From: Paenibacillus sp. UNC499MF
Lineage (GTDB): Bacteria > Bacillota > Bacilli > Paenibacillales > NBRC-103111
DNA: 64,000 bases
Assembly: GCF_900107975.1 (NCBI RefSeq)
Contig: NZ_FNVF01000006.1
Span: forward strand, 305,519-369,518
Direction: 5' to 3'
Part shown: positions 8,711 to 15,758 of the stretch, piece after piece
Numbering within the stretch: position 1 is the first letter of the stretch
Layout of the letters: each line of letters opens with the position of its first letter
The notes under the pieces: generated by a model
What the model was told of the DNA's origin: nothing
What the model saw: the letters and a program-made list of their open reading frames with translations, nothing else
Databases searched by the model: none
Translations under genes and position numbers: made by a program

Positions 8711-8974
8711 GAGAAGGAGAGAGTAAGCGGATTGACGTTTATGACAGGAACGGACTGCCACCGACTGAGAGCGTCCGAGAAAATGTCCCCGCCGAAGTTC
8801 ACTCCGGAGCCGGTCCCTGATGGACTGCCGCAAGCGGCATTCTTTAGGGTGACCCGTATTCCCTTCGTTACAGGGCCGAAAGTGAGAGAACCCCGCTTTT
8901 TTTATGCGTCCGTTCTCTCGAATAAGGGTGGTACCACGACTTCTCGTCCCTTGCGGAGGAGAGGTCTTTTTTTT
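8711..8974 (+). promoter_or_regulatory. T-box riboswitch, Phe (TTC) specifier
   Basis: tRNA-sensing leader. The T-box core AGGGTGGTACCACG is at 8925-8938, with the NCCA-pairing bulge TGGT. Stem I base GGAG/CTCC (8716-8719 with 8802-8805) and GCGG/CCGC (8727-8730 with 8789-8792) enclose the specifier loop: AGTA on the 5' side, GAAGTTCA on the 3' side. The specifier reads TTC (8798-8800), that is Phe, followed by the usual A. Uncharged tRNA-Phe would therefore stabilise the antiterminator and switch on aromatic amino-acid synthesis. The terminator stem is GACTTCTC/GAGAGGTC (8938-8966) plus eight T. Confidence 0.92.
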
Positions 8975-9005
8975 ATTTTCCGAACATCACAAAGGAGAGA
9001 TCACA

Positions 9006-10079
9006 ATGGCACAAGGAAATTTGGACGCATTGCGCGAACGGCTGGATACGATCAACGGACAACTGCTGGAGCTGCTCTCGGAGCGGGCTGAAATTGCTCA
9101 GGAAATCGGGCTGGAGAAGGAACGCCAGGGGGTTCCGAAATTCGATCCCGTCCGTGAGAAGAAGATGCTTGACGAGCTGGTGGCGCTCAATAAAGGCCCG
9201 TTCAGCCACGAGACGGTCCGGCACTTGTTCAAGCAAATTTTCAAGGCGTCGCTTAACCTGCAGGAGGAGGGCCAGAAGAAGCATCTGCTCGTAAGCCGCA
9301 AAAACAAGAGCGAGGACACGATCGTCACACTGGGAGACGGGATAGCGGTCGGTAACGGCAAGCCTGTCATGATTGCCGGACCGTGCTCCGTAGAAAGCTA
9401 CGAACAGGTCCGGCAAGTCGCAGCCGTGCTGAAAGGAGCCGGTGTGACCGTCATGCGCGGAGGGGCGTTCAAACCCCGCACATCCCCTTACGATTTCCAG
9501 GGGCTCGGCATCGAAGGGCTCAAAATTCTTAAAGAAGTGGCCTCCGAATTCGGCCTCAAAACGATAAGTGAAATCGTCGACCCGGCCCATATCGAAATCG
9601 CCTGCGAATACATCGATGTGATCCAGATCGGCGCGCGCAACATGCAGAACTTCGAGCTGCTTAAAGCAGCCGGCGACGTGCGTGTTCCCGTCCTGCTGAA
9701 GCGGGGGCTGGCGGCCACGCTCGACGAGTTCCTGAATGCGGCGGAATATATCGTCTCCCGCGGCAACACGCAGGTTATGCTGATCGAGCGCGGGATCCGC
9801 ACCTATGAGAAAGCGACCCGCAACACGCTCGACATTTCGGCCGTGCCGATCCTCAAGCAGGAGAGCCATCTGCCGGTGCTTGTCGATGTCACGCACTCTA
9901 CGGGACGCAAAGATATTTTGGCGCCCTGTGCGAAAGCGGCGCTGGCCGCAGGCGCGGACGGCGTCATGGTCGAAGTCCATCCGGACCCGGCTACCGCCCT
10001 TTCAGACGCCGCGCAGCAGCTGAATTTCAAGGAATTCGCGGAATTCTACAAAACAGTAACGGAGTCCGGCCTGTTTTAA
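9006..10079 (+). CDS. aroA: Bifunctional chorismate mutase / DAHP synthase
   Basis: First enzyme of the shikimate pathway (erythrose-4-phosphate + PEP to DAHP), fused to an AroQ-type chorismate mutase that doubles as the feedback domain, as in Bacillus AroA (Bacillus naming; not EPSP synthase). 357 residues. Mutase domain at about 1-85 ([20 protein letters not shown], with later VREKKML). DAHP synthase domain from about 95: [53 protein letters not shown] 9006 follows AAAGGAGAG. Expression is set by the upstream T-box. Prephenate/chorismate feedback is known for the family and not visible here. Confidence 0.95.
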   Translation: MAQGNLDALRERLDTINGQLLELLSERAEIAQEIGLEKERQGVPKFDPVREKKMLDELVALNKGPFSHETVRHLFKQIFKASLNLQEEGQKKHLLVSRKNKSEDTIVTLGDGIAVGNGKPVMIAGPCSVESYEQVRQVAAVLKGAGVTVMRGGAFKPRTSPYDFQGLGIEGLKILKEVASEFGLKTISEIVDPAHIEIACEYIDVIQIGARNMQNFELLKAAGDVRVPVLLKRGLAATLDEFLNAAEYIVSRGNTQVMLIERGIRTYEKATRNTLDISAVPILKQESHLPVLVDVTHSTGRKDILAPCAKAALAAGADGVMVEVHPDPATALSDAAQQLNFKEFAEFYKTVTESGLF

Positions 10080-10103
10080 GGAGCTGCGGCCCGCATAGCG
10101 GTG

Positions 10104-10133
10104 CAGGTACACATACAGGTACACGTACAGGTA
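10104..10133 (+). repeat. Short 12-base tandem repeat, 2.5 copies
   Basis: CAGGTACACATA, CAGGTACACGTA and a half copy CAGGTA lie between the aroA stop and its terminator. No coding role is seen. Confidence 0.8.
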
Positions 10134-10195
10134 AAAAAGAACCGGCACGGCTCATTCTTTCCTCGGAAAGAACGGCCTGCCGGCTCTCTTTTTTT
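10133..10195. terminator. Bidirectional terminator between aroA and the small reverse-strand gene
   Basis: The outer stem GAACCGGCA/TGCCGGCTC and inner stem TTCTTTCC/GGAAAGAA are flanked by A and T runs, so the hairpin can stop transcripts from either side. The reverse-strand stop codon is at its right edge. Confidence 0.8.
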
Positions 10196-10368
10196 CAGAC
10201 GAGACGGTAATCGTCTATTTTCTCGCCGTCTTCCCAGATTTCCAGGAACAGCGCATCGCAATCTTCGAAATCTTCCGGTTTAAGCGCCGTCGCTTTCTCC
10301 TCGTCCGGCGTTACGCACACATTTTCCGTACTTTCCCCGTTAAACGAGAGAACCACGTAAATCTTCAT
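10195..10368 (-). CDS. Small acidic protein of unknown function (57 residues)
   Basis: A 57-residue open frame starting MKIYVVLSFNGESTENVC and ending IDDYRLV, very rich in Asp and Glu. An AGAAGGAG site sits 6-8 bases before ATG 10368, and the frame ends exactly at a bidirectional terminator, which together make it a convincing gene despite its size. The beta-strand-like start followed by an acidic tail (ALKPEDFEDCDALFLEIWEDGE) suggests a small folded cytosolic protein. I do not recognise a family. Confidence 0.7.
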   Translation of the reverse strand: MKIYVVLSFNGESTENVCVTPDEEKATALKPEDFEDCDALFLEIWEDGEKIDDYRLV

Positions 10369-10527
10369 TGTCCATTCTCCTTCTTGTAGCTGAGTCCTCC
10401 TGTTATTATAAATTTCCTGATCGTTTTAAGCAAAAATAAGGAGGGCTGCTCAATGGATATGCCGTTAAGCGCTTCTGTCTACTATAGACAAGGTAGGTAT
10501 GGGCCAATGTTATCGGATGCCTTTGAA

Positions 10528-11502
10528 TTACTTGAGGCGCGAGTAGATCAGCCCCATTTTATATTCCGGCTCCGTCAGAGTGCCATTGTTAGTAAAGAGC
10601 AGGGCAGCTTTATAGGTGGCTGTCTCGAACTGATTAAAAATCGCCAGATTGTTCGATGCAAAGGCCATTTCGATCATGCCCTTCCGGTCCCCGCCGAAAA
10701 GCTGCTTGTAAAAAGCTTCCGCAAGCTCATCGGACCATATAAAGAAATCATCCTCGTTCTGCCCGTAAAAGGCGGACACCGTACCCGAAATTTCGCTGAA
10801 CATATCGTAAATCTCGTCATACGTAGAATTCGGATCAATAAGATAAGTAACCTCAGTCAGCCCGGTGGAATCAAATTTAAAAGCAAGCTGGCTGTCGTTT
10901 TCCTCGACGAACTGGTTGTGATAGATTGCGTAATCGTATCCGTCTTTGTCGTCGGTATATTGGATGTACGGCTTTTGATTCAGCGTAGCCTGGACCTCGG
11001 CGGGACTCATTCCCCAGGTCCAATTTAAATAAGGATCGCTCACTGTAGAGCTGCCGCTTGATCCGTGTTCCGCGCTGCTGCGGATCACGATTTGCCGGGC
11101 GGATTCGTTCCAAATTACCCTATTGCCTGTCGCTTCGCCGATAAATCTCAAGGGAACGACTGTGTTGCCGTCCACATTCGCCGGCGCCGCCTCTAAAATC
11201 TTGGTTTCGCCATTAACGACCGCATGTTTGTTGTTGATTTGCAAGACGATAGATAGTCCGTCTTTGCGGCCCGTGACGGTGTTGGTTTTGGAGTTCCATT
11301 CCACGGTCAGGCCCAGTTCTTCAAAAATAGGACGGAATTGGACGAGCGTTACCCCGGATTCAATCGCAGGCTCAACGTCGAAATGCACCCGTTCGTTTTG
11401 TATAAAAACTTTAACGGGGTCACTGGCAAAAACGCTGGCGGGCATTGCGAATGAAGCCGCAAGCAGGGCGGACAAAAGTGCGGTTTTTGTTTTACGGTTC
11501 AA
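10528..11502 (-). CDS. Secreted protein with copper-amine-oxidase-N-like stalk domain
   Basis: 324 residues. It starts at TTG 11502 behind an AAAGGGGAA site and opens with a signal peptide (NRKTKTALLSALLAASFA, cut after VFA). Residues about 30-140 match the stalk domain common in Paenibacillus surface proteins: VQFRPIFEELGLTVEW, GRKDGLSIVLQI, VVPLRFIGEATGNRVIW. A Ser/Gly linker (SAEHGSSGSSTVS) separates a C-terminal domain of about 170 residues that begins LNWTWGMSPAEVQATL, a pattern seen in unassigned secreted domains. It is probably anchored to or exported through the wall. Exact role unknown. Confidence 0.8.
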   Translation of the reverse strand: MNRKTKTALLSALLAASFAMPASVFASDPVKVFIQNERVHFDVEPAIESGVTLVQFRPIFEELGLTVEWNSKTNTVTGRKDGLSIVLQINNKHAVVNGETKILEAAPANVDGNTVVPLRFIGEATGNRVIWNESARQIVIRSSAEHGSSGSSTVSDPYLNWTWGMSPAEVQATLNQKPYIQYTDDKDGYDYAIYHNQFVEENDSQLAFKFDSTGLTEVTYLIDPNSTYDEIYDMFSEISGTVSAFYGQNEDDFFIWSDELAEAFYKQLFGGDRKGMIEMAFASNNLAIFNQFETATYKAALLFTNNGTLTEPEYKMGLIYSRLK

Positions 11503-11666
11503 AATGAGGTTCCCCTTTACTAGTTGAAGTCTTTTTGGCAATCGTCTCACAAACAGTTAGGACTTTCAACCTATATTATGGAAAATAATCCGGTTATTCA
11601 ATCTTTATACGCGCTTATTTCTTAACTTCATGGAAAATTATAATTATTTTTTCCCAGTGGAACGGA

Positions 11667-11696
11667 TTGACAATTCACCGGGGCAGATCGTATGAT
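11667..11696 (+). promoter_or_regulatory. Strong sigma-A-type promoter of the rtcB leader transcript
   Basis: Perfect TTGACA at 11667-11672, an 18-base spacer, TATGAT at 11691-11696. Transcription should begin near 11703, giving an rtcB leader of about 240 bases. Confidence 0.75.
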
Positions 11697-11728
11697 AGGT
11701 ACAATTATTCGAAAGGAGGCCGGAACCA

Positions 11729-11803
11729 ATGACATTTATCATCTCGCTCACTTATCAAACGAACAGAGAAGTCCATTTCACCGGTCTCGACGGGATCATG
11801 TGA
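11729..11803 (+). CDS. Leader ORF or gene remnant upstream of rtcB (24 residues)
   Basis: ATG 11729 follows GAAAGGAGG, one of the best ribosome sites in the window, and encodes MTFIISLTYQTNREVHFTG then LDGIM and stop. It lies within the rtcB leader and ahead of the terminator hairpin. It may be a regulatory leader peptide whose translation affects folding of the leader, or the start of a larger gene broken by a frameshift: a neighbouring frame continues with protein-like sequence through HVKVGQARALTLANLNDRAE. The sequence does not decide between these. Confidence 0.4.
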   Translation: MTFIISLTYQTNREVHFTGLDGIM

Positions 11804-11864
11804 AAGTTGGTCAGGCGCGTGCGTTAACGCTTGCGAACCTGAATGACAGAGCTGAAGAAGACAG

Positions 11865-11892
11865 CCATGGACGCCGGGTCCATGGTTTTTTT
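11865..11892 (+). terminator. Attenuator-like terminator inside the rtcB leader
   Basis: CCATGGAC pairs perfectly with GTCCATGG around a five-base loop and is followed by seven T. It sits between the promoter and the rtcB start (11944), so transcripts must read through it. An upstream GTCCAT at 11771-11776, inside the leader ORF, can pair with ATGGAC of the terminator's 5' arm and could act as an antiterminator. Confidence 0.75.
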
Positions 11893-11943
11893 GCGTTTGT
11901 TTTTTCAAAATGAAGTTTTTCAACCAGGAAAGGAAGTCTATCT

Positions 11944-13368
11944 ATGAAAGAAAACTATTACCGCCAGGTAAAACTGCCCTCGGGGACCGTTCACGTGTAT
12001 GCCGGACCGTCCTTGTATGAGGCGCTGGACTATAAAGTATTCGAAATGGCGAACAACAATTTGCAAATCCCGAACGGGGTTTACATGAGCTATACACCGG
12101 ACGTTCACGTCGGGGTCGGAACATGCATCGGCACGACGGCCGTATGGAACCGTGAGGACGGGTATGTGTCTCCATCCATCGTGGGGAGCGATATTGGCTG
12201 CGGCATGAGGGTTCATCTGACGAATGTGCACAAGGACGAGTTGAAGGATTTAAAGCTGCGGAAGAAGCTGGTGCAGACGATCGAGAAATATTTGCCGGTT
12301 GATTCCCATACACGCGGACATTTTTCCGACATTCGTTTGGAGAACGTGGTGAAAAAAGGGCTTCACGGCCTTCCGAAAAAGTACATTCCCGACGGCTACA
12401 CGCCGCGTAAAGCCAAATCGCTGACTCACGTGGAATCAAGCCGCTTCTTTTTTGACGAGGACTCGCTGAACCGGCTGCCGGAAAACGTCTGGCACCGTTC
12501 CCACCGCCAGCTCGGAACACTGGGGGGAGGCAATCATTTCGCCGAAATCCAGTCGGTGGAAATTGCCGAAGAAAACCGGGCGACGGCGGAAGCATGGGGG
12601 TTGTTTGACGGTCAGGTGATCGTCATGATCCATTCCGGTTCGCGCGCATGGGGCGGATCGGTGAGCCAGATTTGCGGCAGCGACATCAAACGAATGATGC
12701 GGGCCGAAGGTATTGGGACGGCCGATCCTAATCTGCTGTTCGCCTCCTTGGATCATCCGCTAGCCATGCGGTACACGGATCTGATGTATTCGGCGCTGAA
12801 CTACGCGGTCGTCAACCGTCATCTAATCGCGTATGCGATCCGCGAAGCGGGTAAAGACGTGTTCGGTTCCAAATTCGAGCTGGCCACCCTCTATGATCTG
12901 ATGCATAACTATGCGTGGGAGGAAGATAGGGAAGAAGAAGGCCGCCGGGTGTTCGTCCACCGCAAGGGTGCCACACGAGCGCTTCCCGCAAATCATCCGG
13001 ATAATCCCGAGCCGTACGCTACGACGGGTCATCCCGCTTTAATTCCGGGCTCGATGGGAACTTCTTCTTATATTATGGTGGGCGCGGACGGGGGAAAAGC
13101 CAATTATCATTCCATCTGTCACGGAGCGGGACGCATACGATCCCGCAGCGCCACGAAAAGGCTTGTCACGGTGGATGAATTTTCCGCCAGTATGCGCGTA
13201 GGCCAGGAGGACGAGGTCGTCGTGAACCAGCGATCCCTCGAAACGATCCTCGACGAGTCGCCTCAGGCTTATAAAGACGTGGATCAGATTATCGAAAGCG
13301 TCGTCGGTGCGGGCCTCGCGTCCGTCGTAGCCAAATGCAAGCCGATGGCGGTCGTAAAAGGAGTTTGA
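11944..13368 (+). CDS. rtcB: RNA-splicing ligase RtcB
   Basis: GTP- and Mn-dependent RNA ligase joining 2',3'-cyclic phosphate or 3'-phosphate to 5'-OH ends; cytosolic RNA repair. 474 residues, a full RtcB fold. Metal-site motif GSDIGCGMRVH carries the conserved Asp and Cys; GGGNHF and MIHSGSRAWG carry metal-binding His residues; the guanylylated His is in HSICHGAGR. The stop overlaps the kptA ribosome site, making a two-gene RNA-repair operon. The long leader with its own terminator implies regulated expression. Confidence 0.95.
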   Translation: MKENYYRQVKLPSGTVHVYAGPSLYEALDYKVFEMANNNLQIPNGVYMSYTPDVHVGVGTCIGTTAVWNREDGYVSPSIVGSDIGCGMRVHLTNVHKDELKDLKLRKKLVQTIEKYLPVDSHTRGHFSDIRLENVVKKGLHGLPKKYIPDGYTPRKAKSLTHVESSRFFFDEDSLNRLPENVWHRSHRQLGTLGGGNHFAEIQSVEIAEENRATAEAWGLFDGQVIVMIHSGSRAWGGSVSQICGSDIKRMMRAEGIGTADPNLLFASLDHPLAMRYTDLMYSALNYAVVNRHLIAYAIREAGKDVFGSKFELATLYDLMHNYAWEEDREEEGRRVFVHRKGATRALPANHPDNPEPYATTGHPALIPGSMGTSSYIMVGADGGKANYHSICHGAGRIRSRSATKRLVTVDEFSASMRVGQEDEVVVNQRSLETILDESPQAYKDVDQIIESVVGAGLASVVAKCKPMAVVKGV

Positions 13369-13373
13369 TACCA

Positions 13374-13928
13374 ATGGCAGCGTCAAAAGAAGATATGCGC
13401 TTAAGCAAGCTGATGAGCAAAATGCTGCGGCATACGCCCGGAGATTTCGGGCTTATCCTCGACAGGGAAGGTTTTTGCCCGCTGGGAAGCTTTTTGAACG
13501 TTTTAAACCGTGTGTCCGGATTCGAAAGTATACTCACGGAAGATGTACAGAGAGTGGTTCGTGAATCCGAAAAGCAGAGATTCGAGATTGCGGACGGTCA
13601 TATCCGGGCCAGATACGGGCACAGCCACGAGAGAATCACATACGATGCGGCAGAACCGCCTCCCGTACTCTATCACGGGACAAACCGCCAAGCAGTCCCG
13701 CAGATCTTGTCTCAAGGAATCCTGCCCATGTCGCGCCAATATGTCCATCTTTCCGAAGGGCTGCATTTCGCCTCTTTAGCGGGAAAAAGGAGAGGAGAAC
13801 TCGTCATTCTCGAGGTAGATACGGCTAGGGCCCGGCAGGACGGCATACGGTTTTATTACGCCGGAAACGAGGTGTGGCTGGCCGACCGGATACCGGCCGA
13901 CTGCTGCTGTCCCCTTTCCGGTTCATAA
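13374..13928 (+). CDS. kptA: RNA 2'-phosphotransferase KptA/Tpt1
   Basis: NAD-dependent enzyme removing an internal RNA 2'-phosphate via an ADP-ribosylated intermediate, 184 residues. The winged N-terminal part begins RLSKLMSKMLRHTPGDFGL; the C-terminal ADP-ribosyltransferase-like lobe has LYHGTNRQA, HLSEGLHFA and the closing FYYAGNEVWLADRIP. The catalytic Arg/His/Arg residues of Tpt1 are consistent with RHTP, YHGT and the GKRRGE region. ATG 13374 uses an AAAGGAG overlapping the rtcB end. Bacterial KptA has no established physiological substrate; coupling to RtcB suggests the pair repairs cleaved RNAs. Confidence 0.93.
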   Translation: MAASKEDMRLSKLMSKMLRHTPGDFGLILDREGFCPLGSFLNVLNRVSGFESILTEDVQRVVRESEKQRFEIADGHIRARYGHSHERITYDAAEPPPVLYHGTNRQAVPQILSQGILPMSRQYVHLSEGLHFASLAGKRRGELVILEVDTARARQDGIRFYYAGNEVWLADRIPADCCCPLSGS

Positions 13929-14023
13929 ACAACCGGCGGCCTGCGGGGTGGAGTTTGTTCCACAAGCGTGCTAACATAGATCGTTGTGTTACTGAACAGC
14001 GGAAAGGGGATCAAACGGACATC

Positions 14024-15217
14024 ATGAATCATGCACATCTTGCGGGAACAACGGAAACGGCCAAGGACCGGTTCCCGCTGGCACTCGTTTCCTTAACGTG
14101 CGGAGCTTTCGCGATCGGGATGACGGAATTTGTCATCATGGGGCTGCTGCCCAACGTGGCGGGCGACCTTCACGTCACCATCCCGCATGCGGGCCAGCTG
14201 ATTACGGGATACGCGCTCGGAGTAGCCGTCGGCGCTCCTTTGCTGGCTGTCGCAACACACAGGCTGCCGCAGAAAATGCTGCTCTGCCTGCTGATGGTGC
14301 TCTTTATCCTCGGCAACGCGGTTGCGGCCATCGCGCCGAATTACGGCCTGCTGATGGGGGCAAGGCTGCTCACTGCGCTGGCACACGGCACTTTCTTCGG
14401 CGTCGGTTCGGTTATCGCCGCCAATCTGGTGAAGCCCAACCGGAGGGCTGCGGCGGTCTCGATTATGATGGCGGGGCTTACGATCGCCAACATAATCGGC
14501 GTTCCGTTCGGCACGTTTATCGGCCAGAATATGGGCTGGCGGGCATCGTTCGGAGCCGTGGCTGTTATGGGGGTCATCTCGCTCGCCGGAATCATTGCTT
14601 TGATCCCGGTCATTCCCCGGGAAGAGTCATCAAGCCTTGTCCGGCAGATTCGGGCGCTGGCGCAGCCGAGACTGCTCCTTGTTCTCCTTACGGGAGCCAT
14701 CGGCTGCAGCAGTCTGTTTACGGTATTCACTTATATCGCTCCGCTTCTGGAGCAGGTTACCGGCTATGCGGAGCATAGTGTGACGTGGATTCTGGTTTTG
14801 TTCGGCTTCGGCGTCACATTCGGCAATATTCTGGGCGGAAAGCTGGCGGACTGGAAGCTGATGCCGGTGATGATCAGCAGTTTCGCCGTATTGTCGCTTA
14901 TCTTGGCCGTTTTCGCTTATACGGTTAAAATGCCGGCAGCGGCCGTGGTCACGATTTTTATATGGGGCATAGCCGCTTTCGGTGTGCTGCCGGGCCTTCA
15001 GGTCAAAATTATGACGCTGGCCAAAGACGCTCCCGCTCTTGCTTCGACGTCTAATCATTCGGCCTTGAATCTCGGAAATGCCGGGGGAGCTTTCCTTGGC
15101 GGCATGGTCATTAACCAGGCGGGTTTAACGGCGCTGCCTTGGACGGGAGCGGTTTTGTCCCTGATCGGGATGCTGCTTGCCCTCTGGGTGTTCGCACTGG
15201 ACAGAAAAACGGCCTGA
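14024..15217 (+). CDS. Major facilitator superfamily exporter, AraJ/DHA1-like
   Basis: 397 residues with twelve hydrophobic segments. The opening LTCGAFAIGMTEFVIMGLLPNVA and the loop motif GALIVAPL-like ALGVAVGAPLLA are hallmarks of the AraJ/YdhP branch of DHA1 drug/sugar exporters. ATG 14024 is preceded by GGAAAGGGG. It is unlinked to the RNA-repair genes upstream, though no terminator is visible between kptA and it. The substrate is not predictable from sequence. Confidence 0.88.
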   Translation: MNHAHLAGTTETAKDRFPLALVSLTCGAFAIGMTEFVIMGLLPNVAGDLHVTIPHAGQLITGYALGVAVGAPLLAVATHRLPQKMLLCLLMVLFILGNAVAAIAPNYGLLMGARLLTALAHGTFFGVGSVIAANLVKPNRRAAAVSIMMAGLTIANIIGVPFGTFIGQNMGWRASFGAVAVMGVISLAGIIALIPVIPREESSSLVRQIRALAQPRLLLVLLTGAIGCSSLFTVFTYIAPLLEQVTGYAEHSVTWILVLFGFGVTFGNILGGKLADWKLMPVMISSFAVLSLILAVFAYTVKMPAAAVVTIFIWGIAAFGVLPGLQVKIMTLAKDAPALASTSNHSALNLGNAGGAFLGGMVINQAGLTALPWTGAVLSLIGMLLALWVFALDRKTA

Positions 15218-15224
15218 TCTCGCG

Positions 15225-15460
15225 AGAGAAGTTGGGCGGCAGTGAGTGTCAGGATGGGGCCCGGCGACCCAGTCGTTCGGGGGCGAGCTTTTCCGCACCG
15301 CGCGAAGCTCCCGGCATGTGGTGATCGGCGTCTTATGGCGGTGGTTAACCACATGCCTCTGCACTGCCGGGAAAATACGCTGCTGTTTAGCACCGCAGTC
15401 TTGGGCATTGCAAGGTGATAAATACCGAACCCGGCGAAGATGCCTGAACCGCCAGAACTA
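15225..15460. other. Structured, GC-rich intergenic region; candidate noncoding RNA
   Basis: No convincing gene is seen in this stretch. It has strong self-complementarity: GCATGTGGT (15314-15322) with ACCACATGC (15348-15356), GGCAGTG (15238-15244) with CACTGCC (15362-15368), and GGGCGAGCTT/AAGCTCCC. A terminator hairpin with T runs on both strands follows at 15461-15497. This fits a small structured RNA of about 240 bases on either strand, but I cannot match it to a family and found no clear promoter. An open frame on the reverse strand crosses it but lacks a ribosome site and family features. Confidence 0.35.
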
Positions 15461-15497
15461 AAAAAGACCGCACAAAAGATGTGCGGTCTTTTTTTTG
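15461..15497. terminator. Bidirectional terminator
   Basis: AAAAAGACCGCAC pairs with GTGCGGTCTTTTT around a short loop, with A and T runs on the flanks. Confidence 0.85.
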
Positions 15498-15650
15498 TTC
15501 GGATAAAGAGGAAGACCGGGCCATCTGTACTGGAAGGAGGGCGATTGGTGCTGGTATCCGCACTTGTCTTTGAGGAAGTGTGCCGGAGCTTTTCCACTAT
15601 TTCCGCTTCGGAAAGAAGGATGAATTTCTTTTCTCGGCAAAAGAAACCGA

Positions 15651-15679
15651 TTCTCAACGTCGCGGACATCTGCTATAAT
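15651..15679 (+). promoter_or_regulatory. Promoter of the Btr-like activator
   Basis: TTCTCA, a 17-base spacer and a perfect TATAAT (15674-15679). The Fur box lies directly downstream, over the expected transcription start. Confidence 0.6.
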
Positions 15680-15689
15680 CAAATGATAT

Positions 15690-15704
15690 TGAGAATCATT
15701 ATCA
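15690..15704 (+). promoter_or_regulatory. Fur box before the Btr-like gene
   Basis: TGAGAATCATTATCA matches the 7-1-7 Fur consensus (TGATAAT-N-ATTATCA) at 13 of 14 positions and sits just after the -10, so iron-loaded Fur would block transcription. Confidence 0.85.
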
Positions 15705-15758
15705 TAAATGACGGACTCCTGAGCGGAACGACAGCCAGCACCATTGGAGGGGAAAGAA

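Noticed and set aside
8732..9091. 119-codon forward frame within the T-box leader
   Set aside because: It translates the riboswitch itself and runs into aroA out of frame; no ribosome site.
10453..11028. 191-codon forward frame opposite the stalk-domain protein
   Set aside because: Antisense shadow of a well-supported gene; no family features.
11692..11913. 73-codon forward frame in the rtcB leader
   Set aside because: Its start lies within the -10 of a strong promoter, and it crosses the terminator hairpin.
15055..15669. 204-codon reverse-strand open frame across the MFS end and the structured intergenic region
   Set aside because: No ribosome site, no family resemblance, Arg/Ser/Pro-rich translation, and it runs through a clear terminator.
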